Below, piece after piece: positions 38,311 to 46,730 of a stretch of 64,000 nt of DNA. Source of the stretch: Sphingomonas_B tabacisoli (lineage in GTDB: Bacteria > Pseudomonadota > Alphaproteobacteria > Sphingomonadales > Sphingomonadaceae); assembly GCF_042678385.1 (NCBI RefSeq), contig NZ_JBHUDY010000001.1:2294001-2358000 (forward strand), given 5' to 3'. The notes beneath the pieces were generated by a model. That model was not told where the DNA came from. It saw nothing but the letters and a program-made list of their open reading frames with translations, and did not search any database. The first letter of the stretch is position 1, and each line of letters begins with the position of its first letter. The position numbers were made by a program, and so were the translations under genes.

Positions 38311-40202
38311 TCGCGCGCGACGGGGCGGAGCTACAAGGCGCGGAGCTGCATGACCGGCTGACGCGGACCTGGAGCCGTCCGGCGGGCCTGATCGGCTGGC
38401 TGATGACGACCGATCACAAGGAGATCGGGCGCCGCTATTTGGTGACGGCCTTCATCCATTTCGTGCTGGCGGGCGTGCTGGCGCTGATCATGCGCACGCA
38501 ATTGGCGACGCCTGAGAGCGGGCTGATCACCGCCGATCGCTACAATCAGCTCTTCACGATGCACGGCACGACGATGATGTTCCTCTTCGCCGTGCCGGTG
38601 ATGGACGCGGTGATGATCTATCTGACGCCGCTGATGCTGGGCACGCGAAACGTCGCCTTCGCGCGGCTGCACGCCTTCAGCTACTGGATGTTCCTGGCCG
38701 GCGGCGTGATGCTGTGGATCGCGTTCGCGATGAACATCGGCCCGGACGCGGGATGGTTCGCCTATGTGCCGCTCTCGGGCCCGCAATTCAGCCCCGGCAA
38801 GCGCGTCGATTTCTGGGCGCAGATGATCACCTTCACCGAAGTCGCGGCGCTGGCTGTCGCGGTCTCGCTCGTCGCGACCGTCCTGAAGCATCGCGCCCCG
38901 GGCATGCGGCTGGACCGGATGCCGCTGTTCGTGTGGGGGACGCTGGTGACCAACCTGATGGTCATCTTCTCGATGCCGGCGGTCGCGCTCGCTTCGAGCA
39001 TGCTGATCTCGGATCGTCTGGTCGGCACGCAGTTCTTCAATCCCGCAGAAGGCGGCGATCCGCTGCTGTGGCAGCACATGTTCTGGTTCTTCGGCCATCC
39101 GGAGGTCTACATCATCTTCCTGCCCGCGACCGGCTTCGTCAGCCAGATGACGGAGACGTTCACCGGCCGGCCGGTGTTCGGCTATCCCTACATGGTCCTG
39201 TCGCTGGTCTCGATCGGGCTGCTCGCCTTCGGCCTGTGGGTGCACCACATGTTCGCGACCGGCCTGCCGCGGCTCGGCTATGCCTTCTACACGGCGGCCA
39301 GCATGACCGTGTCGATCCCGGCCGGCGTGCAGATCTTCTGCTGGATCGCGACGATCTGGAGCGGGCGGCCGCGTTTCGAGCTGCCCTTGCTCTACGTCGT
39401 CGCCTTCATCGTCACCTTCGTGATCGGCGGCATGTCAGGCGTGATGGTCGCGAGCGTGCCGCTCGACCTGCAGATGCACGACACCTATTTCGTCGTCGCG
39501 CACTTCCATTACGTGCTGATCGGCGGCGGCGTGTTCCCGCTGCTGGGCGCAGTCACTTACTGGTTCCCGAAATTCACCGGGCGGATGATGTCGAAGACGC
39601 TCGGGCTGTGGAGCTTCTGGCTGCTGTTCGTCGGCCTCAACCTGACCTTCATGCCGATGCACTGGATCGGGCTGATGGGCATGCCGCGGCGCGTCTATAC
39701 CTACCCGGCGGACATGGGCTGGGGGACGCTGAACTTCGTCTCCACGGTCGGCGCGTTCATCATCGCGGTGGCGGTGCTGCTGTTCGTGCTGAACGTGGTC
39801 CTGTCCTGGTCGCGCGGGGTGCATGCCGGCCCCAATCCCTGGGGCGGCGCGAGCCTCGAATGGGCAACCACTTCCCCGCCCCCTCCCTATAACTTCGCCC
39901 ACATCCCGATCGTCTCCAGCCGCACGCCGCTGTGGGACGCGGAGGGCGCGCTGCCGGTCGCGAGCGGCCTCAAGGTCGACGAGCGCGAGACAGTGCTGAC
40001 GACGGTGATCGACGCCGAACCCGACATCCGCGAGCCCGCGCCCGGCCCGACGATCTGGCCTTTCGTCTCGGCGATATTCACGACGGCGCTGTTCATCGGC
40101 TCGATCTTCACGCCCTGGGCGATCGTCTGGGGGTCGATCCCGGTCGCGATCGCGCTGGTCTTCTGGTTCTGGCCCAAGGCCAAGGAGCCGGGAGTGCTAT
40201 GA
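38307..40202 (+). CDS. ctaD: Cytochrome c oxidase subunit I
   Basis: The 631-residue catalytic subunit of a heme-copper oxidase, reducing oxygen to water and pumping protons. Heme a His is in FTMHGTTMMF. The crosslinked His-Tyr and the D-channel Glu are in FFGHPEVYI, so this is an A1-type enzyme. The CuB histidines are in LWVHHMFATG, and the heme a3/a histidines are in VVAHFHYVLIGG. About 12 core helices are followed by a ~90-residue tail with two more hydrophobic segments, a longer C terminus than the minimal subunit I. Overlaps both neighbours by 4 bases. Confidence 0.96.
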   Translation: MIARDGAELQGAELHDRLTRTWSRPAGLIGWLMTTDHKEIGRRYLVTAFIHFVLAGVLALIMRTQLATPESGLITADRYNQLFTMHGTTMMFLFAVPVMDAVMIYLTPLMLGTRNVAFARLHAFSYWMFLAGGVMLWIAFAMNIGPDAGWFAYVPLSGPQFSPGKRVDFWAQMITFTEVAALAVAVSLVATVLKHRAPGMRLDRMPLFVWGTLVTNLMVIFSMPAVALASSMLISDRLVGTQFFNPAEGGDPLLWQHMFWFFGHPEVYIIFLPATGFVSQMTETFTGRPVFGYPYMVLSLVSIGLLAFGLWVHHMFATGLPRLGYAFYTAASMTVSIPAGVQIFCWIATIWSGRPRFELPLLYVVAFIVTFVIGGMSGVMVASVPLDLQMHDTYFVVAHFHYVLIGGGVFPLLGAVTYWFPKFTGRMMSKTLGLWSFWLLFVGLNLTFMPMHWIGLMGMPRRVYTYPADMGWGTLNFVSTVGAFIIAVAVLLFVLNVVLSWSRGVHAGPNPWGGASLEWATTSPPPPYNFAHIPIVSSRTPLWDAEGALPVASGLKVDERETVLTTVIDAEPDIREPAPGPTIWPFVSAIFTTALFIGSIFTPWAIVWGSIPVAIALVFWFWPKAKEPGVL

Positions 40203-40810
40203 CTGCGCCCTATCGCTTCGAACGAGACCTGTCCGCATTGCCGGATTACGCCTTCGGCAACCGCAGCCTCACCTGGTGGGGCATCATTGCCTTCATGCTG
40301 ATCGAAGGCGCGGCGTTCGCAATGGCGGGCGGCGCTTATTTCTTCCTCCACGCGCATCAAGAGAGCTGGCCGCCGCCGCCGTTCCAGCCGCCGGGGCTGC
40401 TGCCGGGAACGCTGTTCACGATCGTGATCCTGCTCAGCGAGATCCCGAACACGATCCTGAAAAGAGACGCCGAGGCGATGCGGCTCGGGACAGTGCGGCT
40501 GCTGCTGCCGGTCATGGCCGCGATCGGCGCGATTCTGGTCGTGATCCGCGCGTTCGAATTCGGCGTGCTCAACGTCTCATGGACCGACAATCCGTACGGG
40601 TCGGTCATGTGGATGCTGTTGCTGCTGCACACGACCCACATCATCACCGACTGGATCGACACGCTGGTGCTGTTGGCATTGATGTACACCCGGCATGGCG
40701 AGCAGCCTCGGCGCTTTGTCGATACGAGCGAGAACTCGCTCTACTGGCGGTTCGTCTGGATCACCTGGCTGCCGATCTACCTGCTGCTCTACTGGGTGCC
40801 GCGGTGGTGA
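40199..40810 (+). CDS. Cytochrome c oxidase subunit III-like protein
   Basis: A 203-residue membrane protein of the COX3 family. It starts MTAPYRFERDLSALPDYAFG and has five hydrophobic segments, including WWGIIAFMLIEGAAFAMAGG with the conserved Glu, and LLLHTTHIITDWIDTLVLLA with His residues typical of subunit III. It is the five-helix form rather than the seven-helix one. It stabilises subunit I. ATGA overlap with ctaD and GTGA overlap with the next gene. Confidence 0.85.
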   Translation: MTAPYRFERDLSALPDYAFGNRSLTWWGIIAFMLIEGAAFAMAGGAYFFLHAHQESWPPPPFQPPGLLPGTLFTIVILLSEIPNTILKRDAEAMRLGTVRLLLPVMAAIGAILVVIRAFEFGVLNVSWTDNPYGSVMWMLLLLHTTHIITDWIDTLVLLALMYTRHGEQPRRFVDTSENSLYWRFVWITWLPIYLLLYWVPRW

Positions 40811-41142
40811 AGCGCGAGATCGTCGAGCGGGCGAAATACCTGCTTGTCCCTTGGAGCGGGATGCTCGGCGCGGGCATTGGCTGGGTGTTCGCGCACCAGC
40901 TCGGCTCCGATTTCGTCCAGAACAATTGCCGCGCGGCGAACCCGGTCCTGATGCTGCTGATCGGGCTGATCGGCATCGCCATCATCGCGTTCGGCGGCTT
41001 GGTGAGCTGGCGCGCGCGCGAACGCGAGGACGGCGCCCGCCTGTTCCTGGCCTATGTCGGCGCGCTGATGGCGGCGCTGTTCGCCGTCGCGCTGTTCATG
41101 CAAACGTCGGCGACGTTCTTCCTGCCGCGGTGCTTCGGATGA
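40807..41142 (+). CDS. Small three-helix membrane protein in the oxidase operon
   Basis: A 111-residue protein beginning MKREIVERAKYLLVPWSG (GTG start). It has three hydrophobic segments, one of them LMLLIGLIGIAIIAFGGLV, and Cys residues near the first loop (NNCRAANP) and the C terminus (LPRCFG). It is not a recognisable subunit IV. Its place between subunit III and CtaG, coupled by 4-base overlaps on both sides, suggests an oxidase accessory subunit or assembly factor. Confidence 0.75.
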   Translation: MKREIVERAKYLLVPWSGMLGAGIGWVFAHQLGSDFVQNNCRAANPVLMLLIGLIGIAIIAFGGLVSWRAREREDGARLFLAYVGALMAALFAVALFMQTSATFFLPRCFG

Positions 41143-41978
41143 TTGCGCTCGCGATCCTGCACGCCGGCGCGCACCGGCTGCCGGAAGAAGCGCCGGGCTG
41201 GACGCTCGCGCCGAGCGTGACGCTGCCGCTGCTGCTCTCCGCTCTGCTCTACGCGATCGGCTATGTCCGGCTGCAGCGCCGATCGGACGGCGGACGCGAG
41301 CGCAACCGCCGTCACGCCTGGCGCTTCGCCGCGGGCTGGATCGTGCTCGTCCTCGCCGTGGTGTCGCCCCTGCACGAAGGCGGCGAGCGCAGCTTCACCC
41401 TCCACATGATCGAGCACGAACTGATTATGGTCCCCGCCGCGTTGCTGATCGCGGTGTCGCAGCCGCTCGGCGTGATGCTCTGGGGCCTGCCCTCCGGACT
41501 GCGCCAAGGGCTCAGCGGCGGCGCACGCTGGTGGCAGGGCCTCGCCGATCCGGCGATCGCGACCGGGCTGCAAGCGCTCTCGCTGATCCTGTGGCACGCA
41601 CCGGCCTTGTTCGATCGCGCGCTCGGTCATGAGGGCTGGCACATCGCCCAGCACCTCTCGTTCCTCGTCTCCGCACTGCTGTTCTGGTGGGCGATGACGC
41701 GCGCGGCACGGGGCAATGCACTGACCGCGGCGGCTTGCCTGTTCGTCACCTCGCTGATCGGCGGCGGGCTCGGCGCGCTGATGGCCTTCTCGTCGAGCCC
41801 CTGGTACGCCGGCTATGCCGCGATGGGCATGACGCCGTTCGGCCTCACGCCCGCGCAGGACCAGCAGCTCGCCGGCCTCATCATGTGGATTCCGGGCGGC
41901 CTCGCGCATGCCGGCGCGGCGCTGATCCTGATGGCGCGGCTGTTCCGGCCGGAAAGGCGGGCCGATGCGCTCCGCTAG
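41139..41978 (+). CDS. Cytochrome c oxidase assembly factor, CtaG (caa3 type)
   Basis: A 279-residue polytopic membrane protein of the caa3_CtaG family, which is needed for assembly of caa3-type oxidases, probably for CuB delivery. Family-type features are the paired histidines in FTLHMIEHELIMVPAALL and LGHEGWHIAQHLSFLVSALL, and the C-terminal GLIMWIPGGLAHAGAALILM. About seven helices are predicted. It overlaps the following cytochrome gene by 14 bases. It is distinct from the unrelated Cox11/CtaG periplasmic copper chaperone. Confidence 0.85.
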   Translation: MIALAILHAGAHRLPEEAPGWTLAPSVTLPLLLSALLYAIGYVRLQRRSDGGRERNRRHAWRFAAGWIVLVLAVVSPLHEGGERSFTLHMIEHELIMVPAALLIAVSQPLGVMLWGLPSGLRQGLSGGARWWQGLADPAIATGLQALSLILWHAPALFDRALGHEGWHIAQHLSFLVSALLFWWAMTRAARGNALTAAACLFVTSLIGGGLGALMAFSSSPWYAGYAAMGMTPFGLTPAQDQQLAGLIMWIPGGLAHAGAALILMARLFRPERRADALR

Positions 41979-42366
41979 CATCCTCGGCTGGAGCGCTGGG
42001 CTGCTCGTGGTGCTGACGGCTGCCGCCTACACCTACAATTATTTCGATGCCGAGCGGCAGCTCGCGACCCGCGCGCACATCCTGACCGGCGGCGATCCCG
42101 TGAAGGGCTGGCAGCTTGTGCAGGACTATGGCTGCGGCGGCTGCCACACCATCCCGCGCGTGCCGCAGGCCTCGGGCAAGGTCGGCCCGTCGCTCAAAGG
42201 CATTGGCGGCCAGGTCTATCTCGCCGGCAAGCTCGAGAACCAGCCGCAGAACCTGATCGCCTGGGTCCAGCACCCCCGCGCGATCGATCCGCAAACCGTG
42301 ATGCCGGAGCTGGGCGTGACCGAACCTCAGGCCCGCGACATCGCGGCCTATCTCTACACGCTCTAG
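41965..42366 (+). CDS. Membrane-anchored c-type cytochrome
   Basis: A 133-residue protein with an uncleaved-looking N-terminal helix (ASILGWSAGLLVVLTAAAYT) and a single heme c site Cys57-Gly-Gly-Cys60-His61. A Met in TVMPELGVTEPQ near the C terminus is the likely axial ligand. It is the third heme c domain in the operon. The start codon lies 14 bases inside the CtaG gene. It could be the link between the dehydrogenase and subunit II, or an oxidase subunit. Confidence 0.88.
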   Translation: MRSASILGWSAGLLVVLTAAAYTYNYFDAERQLATRAHILTGGDPVKGWQLVQDYGCGGCHTIPRVPQASGKVGPSLKGIGGQVYLAGKLENQPQNLIAWVQHPRAIDPQTVMPELGVTEPQARDIAAYLYTL

Positions 42367-42368
42367 AG

Positions 42369-43121
42369 ATGCTGGCGGCGCTCCTCCTCGCGCTCTCGGC
42401 CGATGCGCCGCCTGCGCTGCGCGTCTGCGCCGACCCAAACAACATGCCCTTTTCCAACGCGAAGCGCGAAGGCTTCGAGAACAAGCTGGTCGAGCGGATC
42501 GCCGCCGATTGGGGCAAACAGGTTGCCTATACCTGGTGGGCGCAGCGGCGCGGCAATGTCCGCAACACGCTCAAAGCCGGCGCGTGCGACCTGATCCCCG
42601 GCATCGGCAGCGCTGTCGAAATGGTGGCGACGACCCGTCCCTATTATCGTGGCCAATATATGTTCGTGACGCGCGCCGACCGCGGACTGGATCTCGCCAG
42701 CTTCGACGATTCGCGGCTGAAGGAGTTGAAGATCGGCGTGCAGCTTGTCGGCGACGATGGCGCGAACACGCCGCCCGCCCACGCGCTCGCCAATCGCGGC
42801 ATCGTCCAGAACGTGCGCGGCTATCTGATCTACGGCGACTATGCCGATGCGGACCCGCAGGCGCCGATCATGCGTGCGGTCGCGTCGGGCGCGATCGACG
42901 TCGCGCTGGTCTGGGGACCGGTCGCCGTCTGGTACGCGAAAAGCTCGCCGGTCCCGCTGAAACTGAGTCCGGTGCCGCCCGCGGACGGGCCATTGCTGCC
43001 GATGCAGTTCGACGTCTCGATGGGCGTGCGCCGCGGCGACGACAAGCTCCGCGCCGATCTCGACGCCTGGCTCGTCGCCCACAAGCCCGAAGTGGACGCG
43101 ATGCTCGCCCGCTATCGCTAG
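42369..43121 (+). CDS. XoxJ/MxaJ-like periplasmic binding protein of PQQ dehydrogenase systems
   Basis: A 250-residue exported protein of the type II periplasmic-binding fold, of the group found next to quinoprotein dehydrogenases. It opens with a short signal (MLAALLLALSADAPPA), then LRVCADPNNMPFSN, which is the typical MxaJ/XoxJ N terminus, and RRGNVRNTLKAGACDLIPG. XoxJ proteins are thought to activate or supply the XoxF enzyme. It closes the dehydrogenase/oxidase operon, and its stop overlaps that of the convergent thiolase-like gene in CTAG. Confidence 0.82.
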   Translation: MLAALLLALSADAPPALRVCADPNNMPFSNAKREGFENKLVERIAADWGKQVAYTWWAQRRGNVRNTLKAGACDLIPGIGSAVEMVATTRPYYRGQYMFVTRADRGLDLASFDDSRLKELKIGVQLVGDDGANTPPAHALANRGIVQNVRGYLIYGDYADADPQAPIMRAVASGAIDVALVWGPVAVWYAKSSPVPLKLSPVPPADGPLLPMQFDVSMGVRRGDDKLRADLDAWLVAHKPEVDAMLARYR

Positions 43122-44635
43122 GCGAAGCGAAAGACGTTGGTGCGCTCGCCGGGCTGAACGGTCACGCGCCTGCCGATCGGCTCACTCGCCAGCACCTGAG
43201 CGATCGTGCCCGGCTGCTCGGAGGCGGCGGCAAAGCGCCTGCCCGCTTCGGTGCGTCCGATGACGAGCGCCCGGGTCGCGACCCCTTTCGCATAGGCGAC
43301 GGTGAACGTCTCGATCATACCGCTGCTCGGATTGGTATCTACCTCGAACCGGCCGCGCGCTGCCTCTGCGTCGAGCCCGGAAACGCCAAGCGGCCGCCAG
43401 TCTGCAGGCGGCTTGGCCGAATAGAGCCCGACCGATTCCTTCGACATGAAGCCGCCATTCGCGGTGATCAGCCCCTTGGCGGTTGGGCGCGCACGCAGGC
43501 GTGCGATCATTTCGGCGATCGCGAACAGGCTATAGCCGTTCCCGGCGCCGCCGAAATATGGCAGCCCGCCCGTCACCGTCAGCCGCGCCCCGTCGTCGGC
43601 GGTGAAGTCCAGTGCCTCGCATGCGGCCGTCACGGCGCAGGGAAAGCAGCTATAGATGTCGGCAAGATCGACGTGCTGCGGTTGCCAACCCGCCATGTCC
43701 AACGCCGCGCGGGCGGCAAGCGCGGCGGCGCGGGAAGCGCCCATGTCCGCCCGCTCGATCAACGGCAGATCCGACACCGTCGCATAGCCGTGCAGATAGA
43801 TGCGCTTGTCGGCGGGGACGCCGAGCTCGTCGGCCTTGGCTTCGGTCGTCATCAGCACTGCCGCGCCCTGCGACACCGCGTCCTGCGCGACGAGCCACTT
43901 CAGATACGGATCGCTGACCCGATAGTTGTCGGCGCTTTCGGTCCGCAGAAACGCCGCGCTGCGCTCGACCGGAAACTGGGCATATGGATTGGCGGCAGCA
44001 ACCTCGCTGAAGCCGGCGAACAGCTCCGCCATCGCCTGTGCGTGCGCGTCCCGGCTGCGCCCAAGCCGAGCCCGGAGCGCTTGTTCGATCAACGAATAGA
44101 CGAGCACCGGTAAAACCATCCCGTGCCGTACCTCGGCCCGGTTAATCTTGAGATCGCCCGACCCCCGATCGTCGCAGTCGCCGTCGACCTGCTCGGACCA
44201 GTCGAGCTCCATCCCGGCTCGCAGCGCAGCCCGTTCGAGGCCGGTTGCTTCTCCTGCGACGATCAGCGCCATCTCGCATTCACCCGCGTGCAATGCCTCG
44301 GCGCATTCATTGACGAACGCCTGGGGCGATTGGCCACCGATCACGCCATAGATCGCGGTCGCGGGATTCGCCCCGATTCGTCGGGCGACGGCACGCGGCA
44401 CGTTGTTCGCGGTGCCGAAGGGATGAACGCCGGGCGGCCGATTATCGGCCGTCATCCGCACCGCGGCGATCCGATCGATCGACGCCGCCTGCACACCGGC
44501 ATCGGCCAGCGCGCGTCGCGCCGCTTCGGCCATGAACCCGGCGGGCGACAGCTCGGGAGAACGCGCAGGCGCACCACGCCAGGTCACCTGTCCGCCGCCG
44601 ATCAGCACGGGAACATGTGCCTCCCCTCGCGCCAT
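43118..44635 (-). CDS. Thiolase-like (acetyl-CoA acetyltransferase family) protein
   Basis: A 505-residue member of the thiolase superfamily, of the SCP-x-like group. It starts VPVLIGGGQVTWRGAP and contains YGVIGGQSPQAFVNECAEAL, DIYSCFPCAVTAACEAL and TGGLPYFGGAGNGYS, with a C-terminal OB-like domain of ~130 residues. The usual nucleophilic Cys region is replaced by GGQSPQAF, so it may lack thiolase activity or use another residue. Substrate unknown. It is divergent from the gene at 44699. Confidence 0.75.
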   Translation of the reverse strand: MARGEAHVPVLIGGGQVTWRGAPARSPELSPAGFMAEAARRALADAGVQAASIDRIAAVRMTADNRPPGVHPFGTANNVPRAVARRIGANPATAIYGVIGGQSPQAFVNECAEALHAGECEMALIVAGEATGLERAALRAGMELDWSEQVDGDCDDRGSGDLKINRAEVRHGMVLPVLVYSLIEQALRARLGRSRDAHAQAMAELFAGFSEVAAANPYAQFPVERSAAFLRTESADNYRVSDPYLKWLVAQDAVSQGAAVLMTTEAKADELGVPADKRIYLHGYATVSDLPLIERADMGASRAAALAARAALDMAGWQPQHVDLADIYSCFPCAVTAACEALDFTADDGARLTVTGGLPYFGGAGNGYSLFAIAEMIARLRARPTAKGLITANGGFMSKESVGLYSAKPPADWRPLGVSGLDAEAARGRFEVDTNPSSGMIETFTVAYAKGVATRALVIGRTEAGRRFAAASEQPGTIAQVLASEPIGRRVTVQPGERTNVFRFA

Positions 44636-44698
44636 TTAGCTCTCCTCAATCGCGATCAACCCGCTACCATTGTCCGCACGGAACGCTACAGGGGCAAC

Positions 44699-45121
44699 AT
44701 GACGAAGAGCGCCAACGAACTGATGCAGGAGATCATCTTCTCCGCCGTGATCGATGCGGTCCAGGCGTTGAAGACGGCCTCCAAGGGGCTGCCCAACACC
44801 CTGTTGCGCGACATCAACGCGATTCACGCGAACGTGACGCTCGCCGATCTGCCGGAGGACGTGCAGGCCGCAATCGCGACCAATGTGCGCTCCGCTTTCA
44901 CCCGGCTTCTGAAGGAAGGCTATTCGGTCATGCCCGGCCGCGGCACGCCGGAGCGGCGCGTGCCTGCGCCCGCGCCCGTCGTCGGCCGCGGCGAACGTCG
45001 GCCGCCGCCCAATCGTCCCGGCGGCAGTCCCAAACCCTCCGGTCCGGGCGGTCCCAAGCCGTCCGGCCCCGGCGGCCGTCCGCAGGGCCGCCGCGGTCCG
45101 CCCAAGCCGCCGCGCGGCTGA
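44699..45121 (+). CDS. Small protein with helical N terminus and Gly/Pro/Lys/Arg-rich tail
   Basis: A 140-residue protein not recognised as a named family. The first ~80 residues are helical (ANELMQEIIFSAVIDAVQAL, then DINAIHANVTLADLPEDV). From about residue 95 the sequence is disordered and repetitive: GGSPKPSGPGGPKPSGPGG, then RPQGRRGPPKPPRG. The basic Gly/Pro-rich tail suggests RNA, DNA or membrane-surface binding, but nothing specific. An AGGGG lies 5 bases before the ATG. Its start is 63 bases from that of the divergent thiolase-like gene. Confidence 0.75.
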   Translation: MTKSANELMQEIIFSAVIDAVQALKTASKGLPNTLLRDINAIHANVTLADLPEDVQAAIATNVRSAFTRLLKEGYSVMPGRGTPERRVPAPAPVVGRGERRPPPNRPGGSPKPSGPGGPKPSGPGGRPQGRRGPPKPPRG

Positions 45122-45193
45122 ATCCCGCAGCGGCCGCATTCATGCTATAGAGGCTCTCGAACAATCCGAGGCGCTGCCTATATTTCCGCGGCT

Positions 45194-45613
45194 ATGATGT
45201 TGCGAAATCTTGTTTTTCTTGTCGGAAGCGCGGCGTTGCTGGCCGGCTGCGCCGGAGAGCGCGAACAGGTTTTCGCGTCCAGGCGCCTGCCCGCCGCCAT
45301 AGAAGCCAAGGTCATCGCCGACGCCGCCGCGCAGGTGCAGCGCTGCTACCGTTCGCCGCGCGTCACCAGCGACGGGCGGCGGATCACCACGCGAATCGCC
45401 GTCCGCTATGCACCCGACGGAAGCGTGGTCGGATTGCCGATGGTGCTCTCGCAAAGCGGCGTCACGGCGGAAAATCAGATGTATGCCGACGACATGGCGG
45501 AAGCCGCGATCGCCTCGGTGGTGCGCTGCTCGCCGCTGCATCTTCCACCCGAACTGTATGAACTGGGCTGGAATTCCTTCGAGCTGACCTTCAGCCCGGC
45601 GATGCGCGGCTAG
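45194..45613 (+). CDS. Lipoprotein with TonB/TolA C-terminal-like domain
   Basis: A 139-residue lipoprotein with lipobox ALLAGC at the end of the signal. The mature part (AAAQVQRCYRSPRV, ITTRIAVRYAPDGSVVGLP, MAEAAIASVVRCSPLHLPPE) resembles the TolA/TonB C-terminal fold seen in small alphaproteobacterial envelope proteins, with two Cys residues that could pair. Starts at ATG 45194, with another ATG immediately after. Role at the envelope is inferred. Confidence 0.7.
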   Translation: MMLRNLVFLVGSAALLAGCAGEREQVFASRRLPAAIEAKVIADAAAQVQRCYRSPRVTSDGRRITTRIAVRYAPDGSVVGLPMVLSQSGVTAENQMYADDMAEAAIASVVRCSPLHLPPELYELGWNSFELTFSPAMRG

Positions 45614-45683
45614 CAGGAAAGTTCGGTCGGCGGGGTCGCCCCGCTTTAAGTGGAAATTAGGCGATTCCCGCTATCGCGGACCT

Positions 45684-46301
45684 GTGAACAACGCCGTCGC
45701 CCCCGCCTACGACCTCGAAGAGGATTACTCCGAACGCCGCACGGGCGAACGGCACATTTCCGTGCTGCGCGTCGGCCGGGTGATCTGGGACGGGAACGAT
45801 CAGCTCTGCGTGGTGCGGAACCTGTCGGCCGGCGGTCTGATGTTCGATTGCCTCTACCCGCCGACGATCGGCCAGGTGGTCACGCTCGAGCTGCGGTCCG
45901 ACAAGCAGATGATCGGCACCGTGCGCTGGGTCAAAGGCAGCGCAGCGGGCATTGCGTTCGACCGCCCCGTCAATGTCGAGGCGATCCTGCGGGAAGAGCG
46001 GAGCTCGCTCCTGCGTGTCCGGCCCCGCGCACCGCGCTTCGTGCGCCGCGGCACGATCAAACTGATCGGCGAAGGCGAACCGATCATGGGCGACATCATC
46101 GACATTTCGATCGGCGGCCTGAGCTGCCGCTCCGAGGAGCCGCTGATGCGCGGCGAGCCTATCGTCGTCGTGCTGGAAGGCGTTGGCGCGACCAACGCCG
46201 AAGTGCGCTGGGTAAAAGGCGACGCAGCCGGCATCCGTTTCGACAAGCCCCTGCCCTGGCGCGCATTCCAGGAATGGCTGGATCAGGCGCCTCGCGCCTG
46301 A
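45684..46301 (+). CDS. Tandem PilZ-domain protein
   Basis: A 205-residue soluble protein with two PilZ domains, expected to bind cyclic di-GMP. The first has ERRTGERH and NLSAGGLMFD; the second has APRFVRRGTIKL and DISIGGLSCRS. Both pair an Arg-rich motif with (D/N)-x-S-x-x-G and end in a similar V-R-W-V-K-G segment. The start is GTG. The window also encodes a GGDEF-EAL protein (51531), so the ligand is made nearby in the genome. It overlaps the convergent vanZ-like gene by 19 bases. Confidence 0.85.
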   Translation: MNNAVAPAYDLEEDYSERRTGERHISVLRVGRVIWDGNDQLCVVRNLSAGGLMFDCLYPPTIGQVVTLELRSDKQMIGTVRWVKGSAAGIAFDRPVNVEAILREERSSLLRVRPRAPRFVRRGTIKLIGEGEPIMGDIIDISIGGLSCRSEEPLMRGEPIVVVLEGVGATNAEVRWVKGDAAGIRFDKPLPWRAFQEWLDQAPRA

Positions 46302-46690
46302 GCCTCCTTGTCGCGCTGCGCCAGCAAGCGGCGCAGGACGGAGATCACGACCAGTGCGACCAGGATGCCGATCGTGTCGGCAATCCAGTCCTTCACGTCC
46401 TTGTCCCGTCCGAAATAGGGCTGGATGAACTCGATCAACGCGCCGAAGCCCGATAGCGCGAACGCCTCCGCCCAGATCTTCCGGTGCGGATAGGCGATTC
46501 CCGCGAGCAGCGTCAGTCCACCGAACGTAAAGGCGTGCTGCTTCTTGTCGGAGATCGGCAAGACTACGGTGACGTGCCGCAAACAGAAATAGAGCGTCAA
46601 AGCCACGGCGAGCCAGAAGGCGAGTTGAAGGATACGCTGCACGACAAAGTCCGGAACAAGGGGGAGTGGCGCGGCTGTAGCGGTTCGCAT
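46283..46690 (-). CDS. VanZ-like membrane protein
   Basis: A 135-residue protein with about four hydrophobic segments and the VanZ-family elements LPISDKKQHAFTFGGLTLL, GALIEFIQPYFGRDKDVKDW and DTIGILVALVV. VanZ members affect glycopeptide susceptibility or envelope processes, but most have unknown function. The ATG at 46690 follows AAAGGGG. It converges on the PilZ gene, and their 3' ends overlap. Confidence 0.8.
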   Translation of the reverse strand: MRTATAAPLPLVPDFVVQRILQLAFWLAVALTLYFCLRHVTVVLPISDKKQHAFTFGGLTLLAGIAYPHRKIWAEAFALSGFGALIEFIQPYFGRDKDVKDWIADTIGILVALVVISVLRRLLAQRDKEAQARGA

Positions 46691-46730
46691 CCCCTTTGAG
46701 GAGCTTGTTCGACAGGCTAGATTGCGGGCG

